A stretch of 64,000 bases of DNA from positions 28,287,501-28,351,500 of the forward strand of contig BSBM01000232.1 in NCBI GenBank assembly GCA_027924585.1, in the 5' to 3' direction. Source of the DNA: Larix kaempferi. Taxonomy: Eukaryota > Streptophyta > Pinopsida > Pinales > Pinaceae. Each line of letters begins with the position of its first letter. The stretch's first letter is position 1. The notes below the pieces were generated by a model. That model was not told where the DNA came from, searched no databases, and worked only from the letters and a program-made list of their open reading frames with translations. A program made the translations under genes and the position numbers. Positions 37,320-48,073 of the stretch are shown here, piece after piece.

Positions 37320-37331
37320 CTTAAGGGGGGA
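37320..37331 (+). promoter_or_regulatory. Polypurine tract of Copia-B
   Basis: cttaaggggggat precedes the 3-prime LTR. A second taaggggggata string lies at 37238 just after pol. Confidence 0.85.
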
Positions 37332-37789
37332 TGTTAAGATATTTAGACACTTAGGAGTTAGTTAAGATCAACTTATGTAATATATCCGTTAGGAAAAGTG
37401 TGTTTCTTTAGTATGCATTAATATGCATTTGTAAATACTTAATCCAATGGTCACGATATGTTCTCGACATAAAGTAATCCGACGGCTCAACTTCTCTTAG
37501 ATCATACCTACCCTTGATCTGTGGCTTAACACTCGATTGGTCCATGATCTCTATTTAAAGAGCATGGAGGGTCATTGAAAAGTTGATCGATTATGAGAAG
37601 CTCATTTGTAACTTTCTTTCTTTGCATAATAAATTGTCCTGTAGAATCTCTTTGGCCGGGGCCGTGGAGTGTTTCCCTCACAAGGGTTTAAACCACATCA
37701 AAACATCAGTGTATCGATCTGTGATCTATTTGTGTGAAGTGGTTGCTCTAGGTGTTCGGTCTTTTGGGAGTACCCTGTGTACCCGAATA
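37332..37789 (+). repeat. 3-prime LTR of Copia-B
   Basis: It starts TGTTAAGATATTTAG and ends ACCCGAATA, where the last CA has become TA. It is followed by the GTTGA duplication. Confidence 0.95.
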
Positions 37790-37794
37790 GTTGA

Positions 37795-37926
37795 GGTCTC
37801 GGTAGATAGTAATTTGGAGGGATACATACTTGAATTCGCGGTCGATACAATTAAGTCATATAGCATCGCGGAAAGGAAGTTTTTCAAGGGACCTAGAGGA
37901 AGGTTTCTACAGTCACTAAAATAGTG
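37795..37926 (+). pseudogene. Upstream Gypsy ORF, second part
   Basis: It continues the frame broken at 24546, with VSVDSNLEGYILEF and SYSIAERKFFKGPRGRF up to a TAG at about 37921. It lies about 130 bases before the gag start. Function unknown. Confidence 0.5.
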
Positions 37927-38051
37927 GATTAAAATGCTTATTTGCGAAAAAGGTATACTGAAGATGAATTCCGACGAGTAAATATTGATGTGTGGAGGTT
38001 GTGGGTATTGTGTGAATGCGAGTATGATAGAATGATGTAGGGTAGATAGAC

Positions 38052-39715
38052 ATGAGTGACGACGAAATTCTAGCAAAGGGTAAGGAAGGTTGTGGTACCC
38101 TGCGAAGTGGGGTGAGGTTCCAGTGGCCAAAGAAGAAGAGGAGGACTGAGATTGAGAGAGAGTCCCCTAAACGACCACATGGGACTAAGAGACCTTACTG
38201 TGATGAAGAAAGCAACCAGGATACCCCTGAAGCCGAAGCGGGACAGACCCAAAGCTACAATGTTCCCACGACTTTGCGCACTGCGCCAAACTTTGTAGGA
38301 AGAAATACAAGTTCTTCGCAGGGTTGTTCTATGTGTCATAATAGCGGTAAGAGTAGTGGGTCTGTAAATACTAAGAGAAGACCAAGGATGGTAGGGGACG
38401 ATGTGAAAATTCCAATATTTCAAGGTAACGGGATCGAGGATCCCAAGCAATATTGGTTTTTATGCAAAACAATATGGACAGTAAAGCGGGTCCAAGATGA
38501 AGATATCAAGAAGGGACAGCTAGCGATGACCTTTAGGGGTCATGCGCTAGATTGGTTTATGAAATTCATACAAGTACCTACAGGGAGTCCTGATACAACA
38601 CTGCCGCAAATCAGGGTTGGATTGATTGATGAGTTTACGAAACTGAAATCTGAGTCGCAATATATCATAGAACTGAAAGAGATCAAGCAATTTCCAAATG
38701 AATCAGTGTGGGAGTTCGACCAAAGATATAAAACCATGATGGCGAAATTAAGTTTTGGAATGAGTGATACGCATCATAAGGAATGGTTCATCGCGGGATT
38801 AGTACCACACATTCATATGCCACTAATGCAATAGAAGATTGCAACACAGGCGGAAGCACTCAAAATCGCGATGAATTTGGATGCTTCACTAGTTGGCAAA
38901 ACAGGGATAGGTATGAACCAGATCCAAGCGCAATTAGCAAACCTAACGATCCAATTACAAGACATCAAGAAAGGAAAATAAGTTTGTGAGGAAATATGGT
39001 GCAGTCGATGTAAATCAGAATGACATCATAAGGATCAGTGCCTGGAATTTCGTGAATATTTACAATCTGAAGCACCAAATCCACTTAGTCAGGGAAGAAT
39101 GCCATGGTGTCGAATTTGTCAGATGAGGGGACATCGACAAGAAAAATGTGTGTATTTACAGAAAATGGTGTCGAAGCCAGTCAACCTTTTCTGCAAATTC
39201 TGTCGATCGGTTGGACATGAAGAGAAGGATTGCAGAGCGTATGACTTACTCCAAGAAAGGACTGTAGATACATTTCTTATGAAGGGGGAGGAGAAACCCC
39301 CTATACAATAGCAACAACAGTACAATCAACAGCAACCGCACTACAATCAACCACTACCACAATACAACTAGCCGTAGCTCCACTATAGTCAACCACAACC
39401 ATTGTACAACCAACCATTTCCGCAGTATGGCCAACCGCAATATCAGCCTGTGCAATATAACCAATAGCCTTATGGCCAACCTCAAGGAGGGTTCAGAGGA
39501 GGATTTCTTGGAGGTCAAGGTGGAGGCATTGGTTTTGGAGGATATTTTGGGTGAGGTTGAGGGCCAATTATATGCTATAATTTTTTTTAGGTCAGACATT
39601 ACCAAAGGGATTGTCCGAACCCGACTTCGCAGTGTAATTATTGCAGCGCAATAGGCCACAGTGTTGAGAAATGCCCCCAGTTGATTGTGAAGTGGAAAAC
39701 TAAAAATCCGCCCCA
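38052..39715 (+). pseudogene. Gypsy gag with five zinc-knuckle positions
   Basis: The frame starts MSDDEILAKGKEG with a basic PKKKRR patch. The Retrotrans_gag domain follows (VKIPIFQGNGIEDPKQYW, FRGHALDWFMKF, QIRVGLIDEFTKL, ESVWEFDQRYKTMM). Knuckles then follow at about 39002 (CSRCKSE, stop, HHKDQC), 39109 (CRICQMRGHRQEKC), 39192 (CKFCRSVGHEEKDC), 39572 (degenerate, first half CYNFF) and 39635 (CNYCSAIGHSVEKC). Between the third and fourth lies a low-complexity stretch rich in Q, Y and P, then G. Stops are frequent (TAG, TGA and TAA) and at least one frameshift occurs near 38870-38900. Plant Gypsy gags usually carry one knuckle, sometimes two. Confidence 0.8.
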
Positions 39716-40029
39716 AACTCAACCGAATCTGAATCAGAATCCATCTCTGAATGTATATAATATATCAGCGGCGATAAGAAGTCAACCTATGAATGTCGCA
39801 ATAGAGACCAGAGGGGGAGCTACGAGAGGTGAAGATAGGCCACAGCTTAGTATTCAACCTACAACAAGGAAACAAGTCCGATTTGATGTGGAAGCGGAAA
39901 GGGAGACCTTTTTAGAAGCGCAAGAAACAATAAGAAGGACTAAGACACCACCTATTGGCCAGAGAGAACCCGTCTACGAGATGCCGCAGATATTCGATAC
40001 GATGAATTCATAGAAGCCACCGAGAAGGA

Positions 40030-40735
40030 TCAACACTTTGAAGGCTTTCCTAGAAAGCTGTTTGGCACTAGTGAAAGAACAGGATGCGCTAGCAGAGAGA
40101 ACTAGCCTATTACATCGACAGGAGGATGGACGACAAGGTCAAATAGTAAATCGATTGCACAGAAAGAAGACAGAGAGAGAAATGAGGATGAATGCACAGA
40201 TTGGTGCATTTGACATCTACTCCATCATTCTAGACTTGGGATAAGATGTAAAAATATTGACAAAACAGAAATGGGAGACAATGGGGAAACCACAGCTGGC
40301 ATGGTCCCCTGTACAACTTCGACTAGCAAATCAATGAAAGGTGACCCCCATTGGTCGATTATGTCATCTCCCAGTCGAAATAGAAGTATTAAAGACGTAC
40401 GCAGACTTCGACATTATAGAGATTGTTGATAACACAAGCCCCTATCTGGTATTGTTAGGCATATACTGGGAAATGGAGAATCAAACTATGATCAAATTTA
40501 AGAAAAGAACAATGTTGTTTGAGAATCATGACATGAGGGTAGTCGCCCCCTTCGATGCATCATAAGGGCAGAGGTATGTCAAGCCAATGTGGGACGAATT
40601 CACAGAAGGATGGGACAATGTCTACAACATCTCAGAGGACTACATCAATCCCACTACCAATGGGGAATTAGGGTGGGAAAGTGTTAGCTCAACATCGTCA
40701 GACTCTGATGAAACGCTTGAGAATTGGCAGATTTG
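40030..40735 (+). pseudogene. Gypsy aspartic protease region
   Basis: The active-site neighbourhood reads IILDLG, stop, DVKILTKQKWE at about 40222-40280, matching the D-x-G core of Gypsy protease. It is followed by PVEIEVLKTYADFDIIEIV and PYLVLLGIYWE, the flap and second half. Upstream is a helical stretch with charged residues (ALAERTSLLHRQEDG). An acidic linker follows to about 40735. Stops at about 40243, 40336 and 40562 inactivate it. Confidence 0.7.
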
Positions 40736-40739
40736 ATTA

Positions 40740-41330
40740 CACGAAGTATCATTCTGGAGGTGCACACGAATAACCCAGTCATTGAGATTGATAGCAACAG
40801 AAATATGCGAACTACCAACATACGAAGGATTGCCTAATCTGACTGTATTTATCGCCGAATTTGACGAAAGAGTAGCAGAACCACAGAGCTTGCTAGCATT
40901 GGAGGAAGCACTAAAGGCTACACCAGCACAGTGGTGGGCGATGCATAAGTCGACGATAACAAACTTGCCACTATGTCAACAACTAATGGAAGTCCGGTTT
41001 GGTAGAACTGAAGGGTACTGCAGAAGAAAATACAATGGAAGGAGTGACCCAAGGGACCACTTGAAAGAGTGTCAACGCGGATGGGGAGTGAGACCAAAGA
41101 AAGAATGGGTCCATGCGTTCATCCATACATTGGATGAGGTACCGTGAAGCTGGTATATCGCAGTAGAACTGCGAAGCAAAACAATTACGTGGGAAGAGAT
41201 AACTTTTAGCTTTAGCCAAACCTTCGTCTTCTCAAATGAAAACCCCTTCAACCATAACACACTACAAGAGATTCGACAAAAAATATTTGAGGAAGTATCG
41301 ACAGAAAAACCAATGGAATTATAATGGATA
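40740..41330 (+). pseudogene. Second gag-like module between protease and RT
   Basis: After the protease there is about 190 codons not expected in a standard Gypsy pol: ELPTYEGLPNLTVFIAEF, a helical stretch with PAQWWAMHKSTI, then RSDPRDHLKECQRGW, KKEWVHAFIHTLDEVP, stop, SWYIAVELRSKTITWEEI and FSFSQTF. The last part has the spacing of the Retrotrans_gag motif (DP-x-xHL, then TL, then WY with W-E and F-x-x-x-F). I read it as a gag-type domain in an unusual position. The match is by eye only. Confidence 0.45.
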
Positions 41331-41459
41331 GCTACACCAAAAATGTTGTTGGACTACTACAACGTGACGGGAGGACCTGGCGAAGAGGATGATCCATGAG
41401 TTGTTTATGTACCAGAGTCAAAAGGAAGTCGGGATGTCAAAGCACTAGATATTCCCTTC

Positions 41460-42900
41460 GAAAAATTCCAACAGCCATTGCGAATCAAGAAGGTTAATAT
41501 TGGGTCGGAGGAAAACCCCAAATTCGCAAGCATTGGAGATTACCTGGATGATACGATAATGATAGAAGTCACTGATTTAATACATGAGTTTCAAGATTTG
41601 TTTCCAACAAAATTTTCGGAAATGAAAGGCATTTTTGGAGACCTGGGTGAAATGAAGATTCCAATGAAACCTAATGCGAAGCTGGTAAAGCAGTGACCCT
41701 ACAGATTGAATCCTAGGTACAAGGAACGAGTAAAAGCCAAAATAGAGAGAATGTTTGATGCATGAATCATAGATCCTGTGGAGGAATCCGAATGGATAAG
41801 CCCAATGGTTGTACAAGATAAGAAGACCGGCAAAATCAAGATTTGCATCGATCTAAGGAAATTGAATTACGCCTGTCTTCATGATCCATTCCCTACACCA
41901 TTCACTGACAAGGTATTAGAAGGTGTTAGAGGTCAGTAGATCTACTCATTTATAGATGGATTCTCAGGATACCACCAAATAAAGATCGTGAAGGAGGATT
42001 GACATAAGACAACATTTGTAACAGAATGGTGTTGTTTTGAATATACACTAATGTCGTTTGGTCTCAAAAACACCCCAACGATCTTTTCAAGATTAGTCGT
42101 CACTGCATTCAAGAATTTCATTCATAAATTCCTCGCAGTATACATGGATTATTGGACAATAAATGTCCTAGAGAGATGTTGACAACACCAAATTTCACTA
42201 AACTTGAAGAAGTGCATTTTTTGTGCTCCATTTGGGATTCTATTAGGACACATTGTATGCAAAGAAGGGATGTTGGTTGACCAAGCAAAGATTACAATTA
42301 TTGTCGACTTGCTGCCACCGATGACAGTAAATAAATTAAGGGTGACATTAGGACATATTGGGTATTATAGAAAGTTTATTAGGGGATATGCAGCGATCAC
42401 AGCACCAATGGAAAAATTGTTAAAAAGGATGCTAAGTTCGAGTGGAATGACAAGTGCCATAAGATCCTCGATATACGTAAAACAAAGATGGTCACAACAC
42501 CAATATTAGTCTTTCCCGATTGGACAAAAGAATTCCATGTTCATGTGGAAGCGTCGTCAGTTGCACTAGGCATGATACTGGCCCAACCAAGAGAAGGAGC
42601 GATCGATCATCCAATCACATTCACAAGTAGGAAGTTGTCCACTGTAGAAAAAAACTATACGATGACAGAAAGAGAATGGCTAGCAATGGTCTATGCTCTA
42701 CAAAAATTATGGCACTACCTACTTGGAGGACATTTCAAGATGTTCACTAACCATTCTGCATTGAAATACTTGGTCAATAAGCTTGTGTTGGGGGGGGAAT
42801 CTGTCGCTGGTTGTTGTTATTCCAAGAATTTGACTTTGAGATCATTGTCAAACGAGGATGATTGAATGCAGGACCCGACCACCTAACCCGGATTGAGTCA
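41460..42900 (+). pseudogene. Gypsy reverse transcriptase and RNase H
   Basis: RT motifs in order are WISPMVVQDKKTGKIKICID, LRKLNYACLHDPFPTP, YSFIDGFSGYHQIKI, LMSFGLKNTPTIFSRL and YMDYW in place of the catalytic YMDDW. RNase H follows with FHVHVEASSVALGMIL, TFTSRKLSTVEKNYTMTERE and MFTNHSALKYLVNK. At least five stops and two frameshifts are present. The element could not copy itself. Confidence 0.9.
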
Positions 42901-42959
42901 GGGGGCTTACCAGATTCACAACTATTCTGAATTGGAATGGTCGATGACCAATACGAGAA

Positions 42960-44200
42960 AATCATTCAGTTCTTGACAATAGGACATGCACTAGAAGAAT
43001 TCACTACCAGTTAGAAAAATAAGCTAGTTGTGAGGGCTGCCAACTTTCAGCTAATTGCGGGGCAACTCTAAAAAATGGGACCAGATGAAATCCTTTGTCA
43101 ATATGTCCTTCCGCATGAACAGGAAAGGATCTTAGCAAAAGCTCATGATGGGATCGCAAGAGGAAACTATGGAGGGCGTGCCACTACTAGAAAGATACTT
43201 CGAGATGGACTATGGTGGCCGACAGTGCATGCAGATGATGCAGACTATGCAAAAAGCTGCGACGTATGCCAAAGAACAGGAAAACCATCGCGAAGGGATG
43301 AAATGCCTCTAGTACCTCAATTAACACTACAAGTTTTCGACAAATGCACAGTCGACTTTGTAGGACCTATCAACCCACAAGGAAAAAGAATATGGTCATG
43401 ATATATAATTACTGCGACTGATTATTTGATGCAATGAGATGAATCTGCGCTAGTATAGGATTGCATAGCTGTGACAACAGCAATATTTCTCTTTGATAAT
43501 GTGATCACCAAGTTTGGGTGCCCAAAGATATTGATGAGCGACTAGGGAACTCACTTTGTCAACCAAACTATCAGGGCATGACGGAAGAATTCCAAATTCA
43601 GCATCGAAGGAGTACCCCATATCACCCACAAGAAAATGGTGTGGTGGAGGCATTGAACAAGGTATTGGAGCATGCACTCACAAAGGTGTTTAACACAAAC
43701 TCGATGACTGGGATTTGAAGATTCCAGCGATACTATGGGCCTACAGAACGACTTGTAAACGATTGACACACAAGACTCCATTCAAGTTAGTTTACGGAAA
43801 ATAAGTGGTGATGCCAATGGAGTACATTGTCCCCAGTCTGCGCATCATAGTAGCAACATGAATGAGTGATGATGGAGCAATCGAAGAACGGTTGGCATAG
43901 TTGGTACAGTTGGATGAGGACAAGTTCATCACAGGATTCCATCAGCAGGTAGAAAAGGATCGACAGAAAGCTTGGCATGATCACCACGTTAAGGCGAATC
44001 ACTTCCAGCGGGGAGATATGGTGCTACTATATGACAGTAAGTTTGTGAAATACCTAGGTAAGCTACAGATGCATTGGTTGGGTCCCTATATCATAAATTT
44101 TATTACTGACGAAGGTGCGGTGCAGTTACAAAGGTTAGATGGGACACTGTTGACAAGTCTCGTGAATGGACGTCGGCTAAAGCCCTATCGCCATATCTAG
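42960..44200 (+). pseudogene. Gypsy integrase
   Basis: The zinc-binding region reads HDGIARGNYGGRATTRKIL, SCDVCQRTGK, then the core entry CTVDFVGPINPQGKR. After several stops and frame changes come the core fragments (CPKILMSD at about 43518, YHPQENGVVEALNK) and the C-terminal part (HHVKANHFQRGDMVLLYDSK, LGPYIINFI, NGRRLKPYRHI). No chromodomain is seen at the end, which argues against the chromovirus lineage. Confidence 0.9.
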
Positions 44201-44984
44201 GCGCATAGCGACTGAAACAGAGATCGCAGAAATGAAAATAAAAATAAAAATGATGAAACAATGATGATTAAAAGTTGGAGATATGTCGACCAAATTGGGT
44301 AAGCGACAAGTCAAGACGCTTGTCGGAATTTAGCACGCGGGAGTCAAATCATATCATAATTACAACATTTAAAACACAGACGGAAGGAAGCAAAGATCAA
44401 TGATGACACACTTGATGACAGAATTTGGTAAATCGGTTAAATATTAGATGAATGGATCATCAAGGACAAAAATATGGATGGGGAACAAGCGAGTTTAGTT
44501 ATAAATACCCAAAGAGGATGGAGAGATCGAATCATTAAGTCTTATGTGCATTACGTGTGAGCATCATTGAGCTAAATGCATGATTCTAAGAAAGTTGCAG
44601 AATAAAGAAGTGAGATTAGAGGGTTGTGATGGTGCATTTTGTTTCCAGTGGAAGCACCCAAGGTGTGATAAGGGCAAGGATGACAAGTGTTCATGAGCAA
44701 CTGGCATACACAGAAAAGCAAACAACCAGGAAGAACAGAGGTGAAGTCTCCCCCGATATATCTAAGCGAATTTCAGTTGTTGGAAGAAAAGTAGGCCTTT
44801 CGAATGCAGAAGAACCAAGAGCAAGGGCACTCAGGGCCCATCGAAGGATGATAACATTCGTGAAACTAATGTGCTGGAAGTAGATTTGTCGGCACAATGC
44901 CTAGTGAAGGATGATCAAATTGGTGAAACAAAGCCGTAGTAGAGATGTCCAGCTAAGGTGGCTCGAGGGCGAGCCACAAGTTTA
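44201..44984 (+). other. Gypsy region between integrase and 3-prime LTR
   Basis: No conserved domain. A short frame at 44626-44880 has no family resemblance. The stretch ctcgagggcgagccacaag just before the LTR resembles the end region of other plant Gypsy elements, but a clear polypurine tract is missing. Confidence 0.6.
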
Positions 44985-45745
44985 TGTTGGGGGCCTATTG
45001 GAACGGGGTTAAAGCACAAGAGATGTGGAGCCGACAACAATGAAGGGGTCATCAACGAAGGAAAAGAACAACTTGCGAAGGATAAGGAGCCAACGAAAGC
45101 AGAAGTTTTGGTCCAAATTAGTTAGAAAGGGTCGTTTGGACCATTTTGTAATGACCATAAGTGTTTATAAATAGAAACACAATTGTAAGCATAGATCATC
45201 ATAGGGAGATCAGTTGATGAAGTCTAATGTAATTTTGTATGCATTCGCCAAGTTTTGCTTTGGGTATATGGATTCATGCTAAGTCGCTTGGAACTGTTTT
45301 ATGTGAAGTTTATCCTACAGTTCATGAGATGAGTTAATGCATGAGGATGTTTGGTTATGTCTCAATTCTGTGTTTTCTATTTGTGTTTCCATGTTGTGAA
45401 GGATGAATGATATCTTAATGATGTGATCTGAGGTTTTGTTGCTATGTCGATTGATCAATAATGTTAGTTGATGCGAATGCCGATTACATATTTGAATAGT
45501 TAATATAATGCGAATACAAATCTCTGGTTTCTGTAGCGACCGAGTGTGAATTAATGCATGTCTTCTCCCAACTGCGGAAACTTGGTTCTTGCAGCCCCCC
45601 TTAGACATCTTAGGTGAGGCCTCACTCGCTCTACGGGTGTTTCTGGAAAGGGTAAAACCTTTCTTGGTCGACGCTTAAGGGTGTTTGGTTGAGGTTTGTT
45701 GATAGCAGTGCGAGGTGAACCCTATCGACAAGACTGTGTCAACAA
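44985..45745 (+). repeat. 3-prime LTR of the Gypsy element
   Basis: It runs from TGTTGGGGGCC to GTCAACA and is followed by ATGAT. It aligns along its length with 23459-24208. Confidence 0.9.
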
Positions 45746-45750
45746 TGATA

Positions 45751-46890
45751 TGAGAAAATATTCCAATACTTTTATAGGAACTTTGGAATAGTGAAAGGAG
45801 TGACATTAAACATGTGAAAATGTGATAAATTGAATGATATATATGTTACTACACATTGAGAATGTTGATTATGCAATAATATTTTCTTGCATAGTAACTC
45901 AAAATAAGGAATGAATTATAGTAGAAATATTTTAATGACTGACAGCATTGATTATTTGAATTGGAAATGAGATTAACTTATGAAAATGATGATACAATTG
46001 GTACATATACTTGTTCTAAGTTAAAATGTTGTGAAAAATATTAACAGCTAGAAATAACGGTGAGTCGACTTCTTTTTTGTGATCTATTGATTATATGTAC
46101 TGATAATGTGTTTGATTATTTTTTGAGAAAGAAACAAGAAGATGGACTTGAATATGGCAAGATGGTGAGACCATAATGAAAACTGGGGTCAAACATGATA
46201 GGGAAGAATAATCTCATAAGCATGAAATATGGTTTATGTAAGAAACCAAGTTGGAAAGAGAAATGAGCCAAGAGATAAATAAATAAAATTTAATAAATTA
46301 ATGAAAACTCTCACCTTGTGAACACAAGCGGGAGGGGGAGTGAGGGTCCCTACCGAAAAAATGAACCTAAATTAGTAACGTTAAAACAATAATAAATAAT
46401 AATAAATAACAATAATAAATAAACAAAAGATAAGTAATGGGTTATGTGAATGTATGATAAACGGAGCACAAATATTGTCTTGCCATTGATTCCACTATCC
46501 AAACCATGGGGACACCTTGGTTGTAACAACTCTAGATTCTATTTTGCTAAATAAAAATGTGTGAGAAATAAATGTAGACGGGGTAATTACTGGGTGTAAA
46601 TGACCTGAAAAACATCAGCAAGTTTAGTTGGGCCCAAGAAACCCAAAAGAGTTGGTAAAGAAGACTTGGACTACACTGTAATAGAGACCAAAGTTCCCCT
46701 TATGGTATTCACTGATGACAAATAGAATATGCAAGAAGTGACTGATACAAGATGATACAAGTGGCAATAAATTGGAAAATGAACGGTGAATTCCTATCCA
46801 TACGGAGTTGAGCGAGTTTTTTCAGGATTCAGGTATCTACTCCGAAAAGATGGTGAGCTCTCACAACTCTAGCGATGACTCTCAATGTTT
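45751..46890. other. Intergenic, no gene seen
   Basis: AT-rich sequence with an aataataaataa low-complexity stretch near 46390. There is some coding-like flavour after 46780 but no family I can name. Confidence 0.55.
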
Positions 46891-47056
46891 CCCAAACGAT
46901 GGTATCGAATAATCCGTCGTTATGAAGAACATCGTGCCCTTGGGAGTTTCACTCATTGGTAGAACGTGCTCTATGGTGTACCAGAATATCATCGCCATCA
47001 AAATGAGAAGTTGGTTGCCCATTTCATTAAGTTAACAATGGTGATAGTTGTTGGAT
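46891..47056 (+). pseudogene. Unassigned coding-like fragment at the head of the chimeric chain
   Basis: One frame reads RWYRIIRRYEEHRALGSF, one TAG, then NVLYGVPEYHRHQNEKLV. Composition is that of a real soluble protein and it abuts the thiolase fragment, but I do not recognise the parent gene. Confidence 0.4.
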
Positions 47057-47303
47057 CATCTGAGGCCTGCTCTCTTCCACAGATCTATTGCTGGAAACAG
47101 TGATGTTTATCAAAGAGATGTTGAGTTTGGTGATGATGTTGTCATTGTTGCAGCTTATTGTACCCCTTTATGCAAGTATAAGCATGGGACACTCATCCCG
47201 ATGACTTGCTTGTTCATGTATTGAAGGCATTGATTGACATATTGGAATTAATCCAAATGAAGTTGGCGATATTATTGAGGGTATTATTCTTGGCTCTCAA
47301 CTA
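47057..47303 (+). pseudogene. 3-ketoacyl-CoA thiolase N-terminal fragment
   Basis: HLRPALFHRSIAGNSDVYQ, then GDDVVIVAAYCTPLCKYKHG, then after a frame change PDDLL and GINPNEVGDII with LGSQ, match the start of plant peroxisomal thiolase (beta-oxidation; the KAT family), where the text is GDDVVIVAAHRTPLCKSKRG and NPSEVGDIVVGTVL. The PTS2 region that should precede HLRP is missing. It starts and ends abruptly inside the gene, has frameshifts, and cannot make the enzyme. It is joined without spacing to the next fragment. Confidence 0.8.
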
Positions 47304-47306
47304 ATT

Positions 47307-47545
47307 GATGTTCAGACATTTGAGGTCCTCCTCCATACATACGAGGTTTGTGAAAAGTAATTTACAAAGATGGTAGGAGAGAAATCAAATCCAATTCTTT
47401 CCCATACAAAAGACGATGTTCTGAAATAGAAAGGGATGACACTTTGCGTAAGCCTACTATTGTAAAAGGGGAAGAGGAAAATACTGAAAAAGTGTGAACT
47501 GTGATGGCTAGACCATATCCTGAGACAAAAGGTCATACACGGTTT
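47307..47545 (+). pseudogene. Probable TRM61 (tRNA m1A58 methyltransferase) C-terminal fragment
   Basis: DVQTFEVLLHTYEVCEK resembles the late TRM61 motif of the form RTLEVLLRxYEV. Farther on, in other frames, YKDGRREIKSNSFPYKRR and VMARPYPETKGHTRF resemble the tail ending in GHTGYLTFA. At least two frameshifts separate these pieces. The family call rests on short motif recall and is weaker than its neighbours. Confidence 0.45.
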
Positions 47546-47596
47546 GAATTAGACCTGATTTGAAGAACTATAGAAAATTTGAAATGGCAAATTTCT

Positions 47597-47790
47597 AGTA
47601 GCAGAAATTGTTGGCTCAAGATTCATGGTGTTGCTATGAACCCAGTTGAACATCCTCATGGTGGTGGTAACCATCAACATATTGGTCATGCCGGTACCGT
47701 GCATCGTGATGCACCACCTAGGAAGAAAGATGGTCTTATTGCTGCAACAAGAACTGGTCGTTTATGTGGCCAAGCTACATCAGTTGCTTC
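47597..47790 (+). pseudogene. 60S ribosomal protein L8 (uL2) fragment
   Basis: The frame reads [20 protein letters not shown], then [18 protein letters not shown], then [15 protein letters not shown]. This is the highly conserved C-terminal part of cytosolic L8, whose text is [20 protein letters not shown] and GLIAARRTGRLRGQ. Several basic residues are replaced (R to H and R to C), consistent with CpG decay. Only about 60 codons are present, so it cannot serve in ribosomes. Confidence 0.92.
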
Positions 47791-48073
47791 AAATACTAAT
47801 TCCTACCAATATTAATCACCAGGTAAATGATGTAGGTATACAATACATATATGGAATGTATTACTATTCGCCAGAACATGAGAAATCTGCACGTGAGACA
47901 ATGGAAAAGCAACAGAAGGTGCTGAACAAAAATTTGTTACTGAAATTCTTCCTGCAAAGAAATTTTACAGGGCGGAAGAGTACAATCAACAATACCTTGT
48001 AAAGGGTGGGTGGTCTGGATTCAAACAATCAACAACCAAAGGTTGCAATGATCCAGTTTGATGCTATGGTTAA
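47791..48073 (+). pseudogene. Peptide methionine sulfoxide reductase A, C-terminal fragment
   Basis: VNDVGIQYIYGMYYYSPEHE is followed by ARETMEKQQKVLNK, and then after a frameshift near 47925 by VTEILPAKKFYRAEEYNQQY, GFKQSTTKGCNDPV, a TGA in place of Arg, CYG and the true stop TAA at 48071. This matches plant MsrA to its authentic C-terminus (KGCNDPIRCYG). The enzyme would reduce methionine-S-sulfoxide. The N-terminal half with the catalytic GCFW is absent, and it is joined directly to the L8 fragment. Confidence 0.9.

Larger units (their letters stand above)
24547..37789 (+). mobile_element. Copia-B LTR element, interrupted by Copia-C
   Basis: The LTRs (24547-24974 and 37332-37789) are flanked by GTTGA on both sides (24542-24546 and 37790-37794). 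A tRNA-Met primer site follows the left LTR and a polypurine tract precedes the right one. The interior codes gag, protease, integrase, RT and RNase H in Copia order (33172-37236). About 33 substitutions separate the LTRs by hand count, plus a 31-base block present only in the right LTR. It sits inside the upstream ORF of the Gypsy element. Confidence 0.95.
23459..45745 (+). mobile_element. Gypsy LTR element hosting two nested Copia elements
   Basis: The LTRs are 23459-24208 and 44985-45745, and the flanking five bases are ATGAT on both sides (23454-23458 and 45746-45750). The interior (24209-24546 and 37795-44984) encodes an upstream ORF, gag with several zinc knuckles, protease, an extra domain, RT, RNase H and integrase, all decayed. 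The order protease, RT, RNase H, integrase is that of Ty3/Gypsy. Copia-B interrupts it at the GTTGA site. The LTRs are visibly more diverged than those of either inserted element, so it is the oldest of the three. Confidence 0.9.
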
